Shown here in pieces: positions 1-5,312 of a stretch of 5,312 nucleotides of DNA (positions within the stretch are counted from its first letter, which is position 1; each line of letters starts with the position of its first letter). A program made the position numbers and the translations under genes. Source of the stretch: Modestobacter sp. Its GTDB lineage: Bacteria; Actinomycetota; Actinomycetes; Mycobacteriales; Geodermatophilaceae. Below the pieces are notes generated by a model that worked only from the letters and a program-made list of their open reading frames with translations, was not told the DNA's origin and ran no database searches. The stretch spans positions 1-5,312 of the forward strand of contig JAOPWG010000410.1 in assembly GCA_025965775.1 (NCBI GenBank), given 5' to 3'.

Positions 1-262
1 CCTGGACGGCGAACATCAGGCAGGCCCGGATCGGCTCGCCGTCCATCAGCACCGTGCACGCCCCGCACACGCCGTGCTCGCACCCGATGTGCGAGCCGGT
101 GAGCCCCAGGTCCTCGCGGATGAACTCGACCAGCGAGCGCCGGACCGGGACGGTCCGCTCGTAGGGGGTGCCGTTCACGGTGACCGTGACCGTCTTCTCC
201 CGCACGCCGGCGTGACCCCCGGTGTCCGTGCCTCCGACTGCGGTTCTTTCGTCGACGTCCAT
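1..262 (-). CDS. [2Fe-2S]-binding small subunit of a xanthine dehydrogenase/CO dehydrogenase-type molybdenum hydroxylase (CoxS-like), 3' end outside window
   Basis: Electron-transfer subunit of a molybdenum hydroxylase: its iron-sulfur clusters carry electrons from the molybdopterin subunit to the FAD subunit. The ATG at 262 gives 87 visible residues. A plant-type ferredoxin domain begins near residue 23 and contains the cluster motif GCEHGVCGACTV, with cysteines at 61, 66, 69 and 81 (C-x4-C-x2-C-x11-C), the usual CoxS set. The second, helical [2Fe-2S] domain of the family would lie past the left edge, since family members are about 155-180 residues long. The first 20 or so residues are Gly/Thr-rich and poorly conserved in character; a GTG at codon 20 is an alternative start. 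GGAG lies 11 nt before the ATG, a rather long spacing. The gene lies 71 bp downstream of the FAD subunit on the same strand, so they are probably co-transcribed. Family assignment is firm; the substrate is unknown. Confidence 0.92.
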   Translation of the reverse strand, partial: MDVDERTAVGGTDTGGHAGVREKTVTVTVNGTPYERTVPVRRSLVEFIREDLGLTGSHIGCEHGVCGACTVLMDGEPIRACLMFAVQ

Positions 263-333
263 GCGTTCTCGCTCTCCAGGCCGGTCGTCCCGGCCAGTTC
301 GTCGGATGTGCGGATCGGGAGGAGGGAGGGCCG

Positions 334-1236
334 TCAGGCCGCGGAGACGGTGCGGTCGGCGGGGAGCCCGACGGCCTCGCCGAGGGCGCGCCGCAGGAGG
401 TGGCGGGCCAGCGAGCGGCGGTACGCGGCGGGACCGTGCACGTCCGGGGGCGGGTCCAGGGTGGCTGCGAGGTCCCCGGCGAGCTCGGCGATGAGTGTGG
501 GCGTCGGCTCCTGACCGACCAGGCCGGCGACGAGGCCGTCTGCCTGCACGGTGGCGGCGGCCACGCCGGCGAGCGCCACCCCGGCCCGGGTGACCCGGCC
601 GTCGGCGAGAACCACCACCGCGGCCACCGCGACCTGGGCGAAGTCGCCGCGCCGGCGGCTGACCTCGAGGAAGCTGCTTCGGGTGCCCTCCGGCCATGCG
701 GGGACGCGGATCTGCGTGAGCATCTCCTCGGCCGCCATGCAGGTGGTGAAGAAGCCCTCGAAGAACTCCTCCGGCGCCACCTCACGGGTCGCCTCGGCGC
801 TGCGCACGACCAGGGTCGCGCCGAGCGCGCTGGCGGCGGCCGGCAGCTCGGCGGCCGGGTCCGCGTGCGAGAGGCTGCCGCCGATCGTCCCGCGCGAGCG
901 GATGTGCACGTGCCCGATGTTGCCGACCGCAGCGGGCAGCAGGCCCCAGGCACCGGCGGCCGGCGCGTCGAGGAGTCCGGGCAGGCGCGTCTCCAGCGCC
1001 CGCTGCCGGGTCGTCGCGCCGATGGTCAGCGTGCCGTCCTCGACGCCGATCCCGTCGAGCCCGGCGACGTGGTTGATGTCGACGAGCACGGCCGGCCGGG
1101 CGAGCCGGAAGTTGAGCATCGGCACCAGGCTCTGACCGCCGGCCAGGACCTTCGCCTCGTCGCCGTACTCGCGGAGCACATCGAGGGTCTCCTCGATGGT
1201 GGTGGGGGCGAGATAGTCGAACGGAGCTGGCTTCAC
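334..1236 (-). CDS. FAD-binding medium subunit of a xanthine dehydrogenase/CO dehydrogenase-type molybdenum hydroxylase (CoxM-like)
   Basis: A 300-residue flavoprotein subunit that takes electrons from the [2Fe-2S] subunit and passes them to an acceptor. The N-terminal FAD-binding half (about residues 1-175) shows the first FAD loop AGGQSLVPMLNFR (32-44) and the second, TIGGSLSHADPAAELP (117-132), preceded by HVHIRSRG. Both are hallmarks of the CoxM/XDH-B family. The rest (about 180-285) fits the CO dehydrogenase flavoprotein C-terminal domain, and the length is typical. The start is a GTG at 1236 because the conserved N-terminus (KPAPFDYLAPTT) begins there and AGAGG lies 5 nt upstream. The open frame continues far upstream, but that part has no family resemblance and runs antisense to the regulator. 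The gene order FAD subunit then [2Fe-2S] subunit suggests an operon whose large subunit lies beyond the left edge. It is transcribed divergently from the PucR gene, its likely regulator. Substrate (purine, other N-heterocycle, CO or aldehyde) is unresolved. Confidence 0.93.
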   Translation of the reverse strand: MKPAPFDYLAPTTIEETLDVLREYGDEAKVLAGGQSLVPMLNFRLARPAVLVDINHVAGLDGIGVEDGTLTIGATTRQRALETRLPGLLDAPAAGAWGLLPAAVGNIGHVHIRSRGTIGGSLSHADPAAELPAAASALGATLVVRSAEATREVAPEEFFEGFFTTCMAAEEMLTQIRVPAWPEGTRSSFLEVSRRRGDFAQVAVAAVVVLADGRVTRAGVALAGVAAATVQADGLVAGLVGQEPTPTLIAELAGDLAATLDPPPDVHGPAAYRRSLARHLLRRALGEAVGLPADRTVSAA

Positions 1237-1241
1237 GCGGG

Positions 1242-1250
1242 CCTCTTTCC
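1242..1250 (-). promoter_or_regulatory. Ribosome binding site of the FAD subunit gene
   Basis: On the minus strand this reads GGAAAGAGG, with the AGAGG core 5 nt before the GTG at 1236. It decides the GTG start over any longer reading. Confidence 0.75.
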
Positions 1251-1320
1251 TGCGGTCGGGGGCCGGACCCGCGGCCACCGGGGGCCGCGCAGGGCCCATC
1301 GTGGAGGGCCGGGCCACCCA

Positions 1321-1343
1321 CGCGCCATGGACATAATGGTGCG
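1321..1343. promoter_or_regulatory. Imperfect inverted repeat overlapping a -10-like element; candidate operator
   Basis: Arms CGCGCCAT (1321-1328) and ATGGTGCG (1336-1343) match as reverse complements at 7 of 8 positions around a 7-bp spacer. The spacer and right arm contain CATAAT (1332-1337), a 5/6 match to the TATAAT box on the plus strand; read on the minus strand it is ATTATG. No good -35 lies 17 bp upstream on the plus strand. The symmetry and the A/T content in an otherwise G+C-saturated stretch suggest a regulator or polymerase contact site, but nothing here proves binding. Confidence 0.45.
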
Positions 1344-1346
1344 ACT

Positions 1347-1358
1347 TGGCAGCTGCCA
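1347..1358. promoter_or_regulatory. Perfect 12-bp palindrome TGGCAGCTGCCA; candidate operator
   Basis: TGGCAGCTGCCA is its own reverse complement. It lies 37 bp before the regulator's ATG and 3 bp after the neighbouring imperfect inverted repeat. If the CATAAT at 1332-1337 is a -10 box, this palindrome would sit just past the transcription start, a usual repressor position. It does not match the asymmetric box known for Bacillus PucR, so which protein binds it is open. Confidence 0.45.
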
Positions 1359-1359
1359 C

Positions 1360-1389
1360 TGGACGGTTCGTTCTCCGTCTGCTGATCTT
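1360..1389 (+). promoter_or_regulatory. Weak possible promoter giving a near-leaderless PucR transcript
   Basis: TGGACG (1360-1365, 4/6 to TTGACA) and GATCTT (1384-1389, 3/6 to TATAAT) are separated by 18 bp, which would start transcription at or near the ATG at 1396. The regulator has no visible Shine-Dalgarno sequence before that ATG, and leaderless mRNAs are common in actinobacteria. The match is poor, so this is only a candidate. Confidence 0.2.
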
Positions 1390-1395
1390 GCGCGC

Positions 1396-3030
1396 ATGAC
1401 CGTGACGCTGGCCGACGTGCTTGCCCTCGACGTCGTGCAGCGGACCCGGCCCGAGGTCGTGGTCGGCGCCGAGCTGCTCGACCGCCCCGTGCGCTGGGTC
1501 CACACCAGCGAGTTGGCGGAGGCGCCGTACCTGCTCAAGGGTGGTGAGCTGCTGCTCACCACGGGCCTGGGCATCAGCGGGCGTGGCCCGTTGGGGGAGG
1601 CCGCCTATGTCGCGGCGCTGGCCGGGCGCGGTGTGGCCGCCCTCGCCCTCGAGCTCGGCTGGACCTACGTCGAGCCTTCGCCGGCGCTGGTCGCCGCCTG
1701 TCGCGAGCACGGGCTCCCGCTGTTGGTCCTGCACGAGGTCGCTCCGTTCGTCGAGGTCACCGAAGCCGTGCAGTCCGCGATCATGGAACGGGCCGCGACC
1801 TCGACGCGCGCGGCGCGGAACGTGCGACAGGTGCTGACCGATGCGCTCCTGGACGGTGCCGGCCCCCAGGAACTGACCACCGTGCTCGCCGAGCTGATCT
1901 CCGCGCCGGTCGTGGTCACCACGGCCGAGGGCGCGCTGGTGGCCTCCGCAGGGGTGGGCCCCGGGTCCTCCGCCCGCCGGAGGCGGCCGCTCGCCCGGCA
2001 GGACATTCTCCTGTTGGAGCGGCACTGGGGCCAGGTCGTCGTCCTGCCGCCCTGCAGCACCGACGGCCCGACCGTCATGGCGGCCTGCACCTACGGTGCC
2101 GTGGCGCTAGGGCTGGCGCTGCTGCGTTCGACGGCGGCAGGTGACCTGGACGACCGGCGCCGGCGGCTCGTCGACGACCTGACCGAACGGCGCTGGCGGA
2201 CGCCCGCGGAGCTGGGCGCCCGGGCCAGGGTGCTGGGTCTGCCCTTCCCGGCAGAGGGCCGGTACGCGGCGCTGGTCGTCACCGATGTCGGGGCCGTCGA
2301 GCCCGAGTCGGTCGTCCGGGCGGTCGTGGCCGCTCTCGCGCCCGGGACCGCGCTCGTCGCCGACGTCGACGAGCACGTGGTCGCCGTCGTCCGCACGTCC
2401 TCGGTGCTGGCCGACGCGGGGGCGGTGCTGAGCGCCGTGGACGTGCTCGGTGGCTCCCGGCCGCGGGTCGCGGCCGGCACGGTGGTCGGCCGGCTGGAGG
2501 ACGTCGACCGATCGATCGCCCGGGCCCGGACCGCGCTCGCGTTGACCGCGGGCGGCGATCGGGTCGTGTCGGCAGCCGACATGACGGCCCTGCTGCTCCT
2601 TGCCGGCGTTCGCGACGAGCCGCTGACCGCCCAATTGGTGCGCGAGGAGATCGGCCGACTCGCCGACCACGACGCGGCCCACGGCACCGACCTGGTGCGG
2701 ACGCTCCGTGTCTACCTCGCCCACTCCTCGTCGAAGGTGAGGGCGGCAGAAGCGCTGCACCTCCGCCGGCAGACGCTGTACGGCCGCTTGCAGCGGATCG
2801 AGGAACTCATCGGCGACATCTCCTCCTCGCACCGGCACACCCCCCTGGTGCTGGCGCTCGCTCTGGAGGAACTGTCCCCTGGCCCCCCTGGCGCCCCTGG
2901 CCGATGCGGGGGCGACGGGGGCGACGGGGGCGACGGGGGAGTTCAGCGGCGCCGGGCGAGGTCGGCTGCACCGACGATCCCGGCGACCGAGCCGAGTTCG
3001 GCGATCGTCACGCGCGGCCACGGCCGGTAG
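1396..3030 (+). CDS. PucR-family transcriptional regulator with an unusual repeat-encoded C-terminal tail
   Basis: DNA-binding regulator of 544 residues, probably controlling the divergent molybdenum-hydroxylase genes. The N-terminal PucR domain (about 3-125) has the typical start TVTLADVLAL, WVHTSEL (34-40) and GGELLLTTG (49-57). A middle region (about 270-390) fits the GGDEF-like CdaR domain. The C-terminal PucR helix-turn-helix starts near TLRVYL (436-441), has RRQTLYGRLQRIEEL from 457, and ends near residue 493. Residues 494-544 are not part of the family fold: SPGPPGAPG, then GGD repeats, then a basic Ala/Pro-rich end, all read through tandem repeats and antisense to the kinase gene. ATG 1396 is chosen because the domain begins there. 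In-frame ATGs at 1327 and 1336 would add 23 or 20 residues without family likeness, and none of the three has a clear Shine-Dalgarno. A purine-related ligand is family knowledge, not visible here. Confidence 0.93.
   Translation: MTVTLADVLALDVVQRTRPEVVVGAELLDRPVRWVHTSELAEAPYLLKGGELLLTTGLGISGRGPLGEAAYVAALAGRGVAALALELGWTYVEPSPALVAACREHGLPLLVLHEVAPFVEVTEAVQSAIMERAATSTRAARNVRQVLTDALLDGAGPQELTTVLAELISAPVVVTTAEGALVASAGVGPGSSARRRRPLARQDILLLERHWGQVVVLPPCSTDGPTVMAACTYGAVALGLALLRSTAAGDLDDRRRRLVDDLTERRWRTPAELGARARVLGLPFPAEGRYAALVVTDVGAVEPESVVRAVVAALAPGTALVADVDEHVVAVVRTSSVLADAGAVLSAVDVLGGSRPRVAAGTVVGRLEDVDRSIARARTALALTAGGDRVVSAADMTALLLLAGVRDEPLTAQLVREEIGRLADHDAAHGTDLVRTLRVYLAHSSSKVRAAEALHLRRQTLYGRLQRIEELIGDISSSHRHTPLVLALALEELSPGPPGAPGRCGGDGGDGGDGGVQRRRARSAAPTIPATEPSSAIVTRGHGR
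2876..2902. repeat. C-rich 9-bp tandem repeat, three units
   Basis: Three back-to-back units: CCCCTGGCC, CCCCTGGCG, CCCCTGGCC. In the PucR frame they encode a short collagen-like Pro/Gly run (residues 494-502). They sit right at the end of the conserved helix-turn-helix domain. The opposite strand carries three runs of four to six G. Confidence 0.85.
2892..2914. terminator. GC hairpin joining the two tandem repeats; possible non-canonical transcription boundary
   Basis: CGCCCC (2892-2897) pairs with GGGGCG (2909-2914) across an 11-nt loop; the repeats allow several alternative C-tract/G-tract pairings. There is no T-run on either side, so it is not a classical intrinsic terminator. It lies where two convergent genes meet and would be transcribed from both directions, so a role as a bidirectional pause or end point is plausible but unproven. 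Confidence 0.35.
2908..2939 (+). repeat. G-rich 9-bp tandem repeat forming a perfect G-quadruplex motif
   Basis: The unit GGGGGCGAC occurs three times (2908-2934) and is followed by a fourth GGGGG (2935-2939). That gives four five-G tracts with identical CGAC loops, a strong intramolecular G-quadruplex motif on the plus strand. It encodes the GGD repeats of the PucR tail (about residues 505-515) and ends 3 bp from the kinase stop codon. It lies in the RNA of the PucR transcript and in the template strand for kinase read-through. Confidence 0.85.
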
Positions 3031-3887
3031 GAGGGGGCCGTCAGGCGCTCCTCCAGGGCCCGGGCGGTGGGCGTCCGCAGGACGTCGCCGGCCTCGGCCA
3101 CGCCGCCACCGAGGACGAACATCCCGGGGTCGAATGCGGCCGCCAGTGCGGCCATGCCGTGACCGAGCCACATGCCGATGACGGAGAAACACTCCAGTGC
3201 CGCCTCGTCCCTCTCCAGGGCGGCCCGGGTGATGTCCTTGCCGGAGATCTGCTGGGGCTGGCCGCCGGCCAGTTCGAGCAGCCGCACCGCTGTCGCCGGG
3301 GACACCGCGGCCAACTCCTGGGCCTCCCGCACCAGAGCGGTCCCGCTGGCGTAGCGCTCCCAGCACCCGCGGCTGCCGCAACCGCAGCGGCGGCCCCCCT
3401 CCTCCACGGTCATGTGCCCGAACTCCGCCGCGATGCCGTTGCGTCCGCGGTACATGCGGCCGTCCACGACGATCCCGCCACCCAGCCCGGTGCCGACGGT
3501 GAGCATCACGACGTAGGGCTCGCCGCGGCCGGCGCCGAATCGCGCCTCGCCCCAGGCGGCAGCGTTGGCGTCGTTCTCCACGACCACGGGCAGGCCGCAG
3601 CGCTTCTCGACGGCTTGGCGGAGCGGCTCCCGGCGCCAGGCCAGGTTCGGTGCGAACAGCACGGTGGCGCGCTCGGCGTCCACCAGCCCGGCGGCAGCCA
3701 GCCCCACGGCCTCGACGTCGCGGCCCTCGGCGAGGTCACGGACGACGTCGCTGATGGCCTCCTGGATCTTCTCCGGGTCGGTGGAGGGGGTCTCCCGGCG
3801 GGTCGTGGCAGCGACCGTGCCGTCCTCCTCGACGACGCCCGCCAGGATCTTGGTGCCGCCCACGTCGACGCCGATGGTCTGGCTCAT
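2943..3887 (-). CDS. ROK-family glucokinase
   Basis: ATP-dependent cytoplasmic sugar kinase, most likely converting glucose to glucose 6-phosphate. All ROK landmarks appear in its 314 residues: the phosphate-binding loop DVGGTKI (8-14), ENDANAAAWGE (104-114) with probable catalytic Asp106, and TVGTGLGGGI (130-139). The sugar and zinc site follows: EFGH (155-158), then CGCGSRGCWE (168-177), with zinc ligands His158, Cys168, Cys170 and Cys175. The length is normal for glucokinase, and there is no N-terminal helix-turn-helix, so it is a kinase and not a ROK repressor. The ATG at 3887 has AAGGAG 5 nt upstream. It lies 55 bp after the sugar-porter gene on the same strand, so transport and phosphorylation are probably co-expressed. 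Its last 88 bp overlap the antisense end of the PucR frame. Another hexose (fructose, mannose, N-acetylated sugars) is possible within ROK, but the motifs and partner favour glucose. Confidence 0.9.
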   Translation of the reverse strand: MSQTIGVDVGGTKILAGVVEEDGTVAATTRRETPSTDPEKIQEAISDVVRDLAEGRDVEAVGLAAAGLVDAERATVLFAPNLAWRREPLRQAVEKRCGLPVVVENDANAAAWGEARFGAGRGEPYVVMLTVGTGLGGGIVVDGRMYRGRNGIAAEFGHMTVEEGGRRCGCGSRGCWERYASGTALVREAQELAAVSPATAVRLLELAGGQPQQISGKDITRAALERDEAALECFSVIGMWLGHGMAALAAAFDPGMFVLGGGVAEAGDVLRTPTARALEERLTAPSYRPWPRVTIAELGSVAGIVGAADLARRR

Positions 3888-3892
3888 GCCCG

Positions 3893-3898
3893 CTCCTT
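3893..3898 (-). promoter_or_regulatory. Ribosome binding site of the ROK kinase gene
   Basis: Minus strand AAGGAG, 5 nt before the ATG at 3887. This is the strongest Shine-Dalgarno sequence in the window and fixes the kinase start. Confidence 0.85.
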
Positions 3899-3910
3899 CC
3901 CGCTCCCGGG

Positions 3911-3927
3911 CGGTCGTCCGCCGACCG
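3911..3927 (-). other. Short hairpin in the transporter-kinase gap
   Basis: CGGTCG (3911-3916) and CGACCG (3922-3927) are perfect reverse complements around a 5-nt loop. It sits between the transporter stop and the kinase ribosome binding site. It has no T-run, so termination is unlikely; it could stabilise or segment the transcript. Six-base arms can arise by chance at this G+C content. Confidence 0.3.
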
Positions 3928-3942
3928 GGCTCGACAGCGTGG

Positions 3943-5312
3943 TCAGGTTCGGTCGGCCGGAGGGGTGGGCTGCCGGGCCGGGGCGGGAACCGGCGCCTCC
4001 GCGCGGGGGCCCCGGCCGACCCTGTTGTCCATGCTCTCCAGCTCCCGCCCCTTGGTCTCCCGGACGAACCGGAGGACGAAGAACAACGAGAGCAGGGCGA
4101 AGGCCGCGTACAGGCCGTAGGCGAAGGTCAGCCCCAGGTTGGCCAGGGCCGGGAAGGTCGTGGACACGGCGAAGTTGGCCAGCCACTGGGCGGCCGCCGC
4201 GACCGCCAGTGCCGCCGCCCGGATCTGGTTGGTGAACATCTCGCCCAGCAGCACCCACACGACCGGACCCCAGGAGACCCCGAAGAAGACGACGTAGAGG
4301 TTGGCCGAGATCAGGGCGACCGTGCCCCACGGGGAGGGCAGCGAGACGTTGCTGCCCGAGCCGACGGCATGGGTGAAGCAGACGGCCATCATGCCGAGGG
4401 TCACCGCCATGCCCGCCGAACCGATCAGCAGGAGGGGTCGGCGGCCGATCCGGTCGATCAACGAGATGGCCACCAGCGTCACCACGACGTTGGTGACGCT
4501 GGTGATCACCGTGATCGTGAGCGCGCGGGACTCGGTGAACCCGACCGAGCGCCACAGCGTGGTCGAGTAGTAGAAGATGACGTTGATCCCGACGAACTGC
4601 TGGAACACCGAGAGCAGGATGCCGACCCACACGATCGGCAGCAGCCCCAGCGCCCGGCCACGGATGTCGTGCATGCTCGGCTGGTGCTCGCGGTCCAGGC
4701 TGCCCTGGATCTCGGCCACCTTGGTGTTGACCCGCGAGGCACCCAGCACCTGCCGCAACACGTCGCCGGCCCGGGCCAGCTCGCCGCGGGCCACCAGCCA
4801 GCGGGGCGACTCGGGGATCTGCAGCGCCAGGAACCCGTAGACCGCGGCGGGCACCAGCATGGTCAGGAACATCCAGCGCCAGGCGGGTTGTCCCAGCCAC
4901 AGGGTCTTCTCCGCCCCGCCGGCCAGGCCGGCGAGGAAGGCGTCGGACAGCAGCGCCACGAAGATCCCGCTCACGATCGCCAGCTGCTGCAAGGAGCCCA
5001 GACGGCCGCGCAGGTGCGCCGGCGAGATCTCGGCGATGTAGGCGGGCGCGATCACCGACGCCACCCCGACCCCGACCCCGCCGACGAACCGCCACAGCGC
5101 CAGGTCCCAGGCGGCCGTGGCCAGTCCGGAACCGAGCGCCCCCGCGGCGAACAGGCAGGCGGCGAGCACCATCACCTTCACCCGACCCCACCGGTCGGCC
5201 AGTGCGCCGGCGAACCAGGCGCCGACGGCGGACCCCAGCAGGGCGATGGCGACGGTGAAGCCGAGGGCGAAGGAACTCAGGTGGAAGGTGTCCTTGATGG
5301 CGTTGACGGCCC
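3943..5312 (-). CDS. MFS sugar porter (glucose/xylose-type sugar:H+ symporter), 5' end outside window
   Basis: Integral membrane sugar importer of the sugar-porter branch of the major facilitator superfamily. The reading frame stays open to the right edge, giving 455 visible residues (codon 1 at 5310). It begins in the loop after the first membrane helix (AVNAIKDTFHLSS), so only about 20-35 residues including TM1 are missing, and TM2-TM12 are present. Signature motifs in order: DRWGRVK from 39, PAYIAEISPAHLRGR (89-103), PESPRWL (166-172), the sugar-binding QQFVGIN (237-243) with YY shortly after, DRIGRRP (286-292), GPVVWVLLGEMF (348-359) and ETKGRELESMD (418-428). A Pro/Ala-rich cytoplasmic tail of about 27 residues ends the protein. 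A GTG at 5181 is an internal codon, not the start. The neighbouring kinase suggests glucose or a similar hexose. Substrate specificity and proton coupling are inferred from the family. Confidence 0.93.
   Translation of the reverse strand, partial: AVNAIKDTFHLSSFALGFTVAIALLGSAVGAWFAGALADRWGRVKVMVLAACLFAAGALGSGLATAAWDLALWRFVGGVGVGVASVIAPAYIAEISPAHLRGRLGSLQQLAIVSGIFVALLSDAFLAGLAGGAEKTLWLGQPAWRWMFLTMLVPAAVYGFLALQIPESPRWLVARGELARAGDVLRQVLGASRVNTKVAEIQGSLDREHQPSMHDIRGRALGLLPIVWVGILLSVFQQFVGINVIFYYSTTLWRSVGFTESRALTITVITSVTNVVVTLVAISLIDRIGRRPLLLIGSAGMAVTLGMMAVCFTHAVGSGSNVSLPSPWGTVALISANLYVVFFGVSWGPVVWVLLGEMFTNQIRAAALAVAAAAQWLANFAVSTTFPALANLGLTFAYGLYAAFALLSLFFVLRFVRETKGRELESMDNRVGRGPRAEAPVPAPARQPTPPADRT

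Larger units (their letters stand above)
1237..1395. promoter_or_regulatory. Divergent intergenic control region between the molybdenum-hydroxylase genes and the PucR gene
   Basis: These 159 bp separate the two divergent starts and must hold the promoters for both. The half next to the FAD gene (about 1250-1320) is almost pure G+C, with several GGGCC/GGCCC stretches and no recognisable promoter. The half near the regulator (1321-1395) holds two inverted repeats, the only A/T-containing hexamers, and weak promoter-like sequences, listed separately. PucR regulators often act on a neighbouring divergent catabolic operon, so autoregulation plus control of the hydroxylase genes from this region is a reasonable inference. 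Confidence 0.7.

Noticed and set aside
263..333. Gap between the two hydroxylase subunit genes checked for a small gene, promoter or terminator.
   Set aside because: Only a weak GGAG before the [2Fe-2S] subunit start was found; the gap looks like an ordinary intra-operon spacer.
400..1395. The PucR frame stays open on the plus strand back to 400, suggesting a giant 876-residue protein.
   Set aside because: This part is antisense to the FAD subunit, resembles no family and is low-complexity Arg/Gly/Ala-rich; it is a G+C-bias shadow.
1237..2025. The FAD subunit frame stays open upstream for another 263 codons.
   Set aside because: The family N-terminus begins at the GTG at 1236 with a good ribosome binding site; the upstream part is antisense to the PucR gene.
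2876..2939. Short tandem repeats considered as a CRISPR-like array.
   Set aside because: The units are 9 bp, contiguous and without unique spacers; this is a simple tandem repeat in a coding tail.
2107..3381. Long minus-strand open frame across the convergent junction.
   Set aside because: It is out of frame with the kinase and antisense to the PucR gene, with shadow-type composition.
2904..4235. Long plus-strand open frame across the kinase and transporter genes.
   Set aside because: Composition is typical of an antisense shadow and no domain is recognisable, while the minus strand encodes intact ROK and MFS proteins.
3884..5191. Long minus-strand open frame overlapping the transporter.
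   Set aside because: It is a shifted frame of the transporter gene, Arg/Gly/Ala/Pro-rich and without membrane helices; the transporter frame has all family motifs.
1..5312. Search for tRNA, rRNA, insertion sequences, attachment sites or defence genes.
   Set aside because: No such motifs, terminal inverted repeats or transposase-like proteins were seen; nearly the whole window is accounted for by five metabolic or regulatory genes.

Overview
The window is very rich in G+C, with G or C at nearly every third codon position and long spurious open frames on both strands. Together with the gene families present, this points to a high-G+C actinobacterium. A Geodermatophilus/Blastococcus-like lineage is a guess, not something the sequence proves.

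Two separate gene modules meet tail to tail. The left module (1 to about 2940) is a molybdenum-hydroxylase locus. The minus strand carries the FAD subunit (334-1236) followed by the start of the [2Fe-2S] subunit (1-262, cut by the window edge). This is the CoxM/CoxS arrangement of the xanthine dehydrogenase / CO dehydrogenase family. The large molybdopterin subunit would be expected beyond the left edge. Divergent from it, on the plus strand, is a PucR-family regulator (1396-3030). The 159-bp shared region between them (1237-1395) holds two adjacent inverted repeats in a rare A/T-containing patch, which suits an operator controlling both directions. PucR regulators commonly control purine or other nitrogen-compound catabolism, so a purine or N-heterocycle oxidation role is likely, but the substrate cannot be read from these genes.

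The right module (2943-5312) is a minus-strand sugar uptake pair. A sugar-porter MFS transporter (stop at 3943, start beyond the right edge) is followed 55 bp later by a ROK-family glucokinase (2943-3887) with a strong ribosome binding site. Together they would import a hexose by proton symport or facilitated transport and phosphorylate it with ATP, without a PTS.

The junction between the modules is the oddest part. The PucR frame does not stop after its helix-turn-helix domain. It runs through two consecutive 9-bp tandem repeats, one C-rich (2876-2902) and one G-rich (2908-2939), and then 88 bp antisense into the 3' end of the kinase gene. The G-rich repeat is a perfect four-tract G-quadruplex motif, and the two repeats can also pair with each other. 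This could be a non-canonical bidirectional transcription boundary. I did not find a clearly new multi-gene system. The regulatory region and the repeat junction are the places worth a second look.
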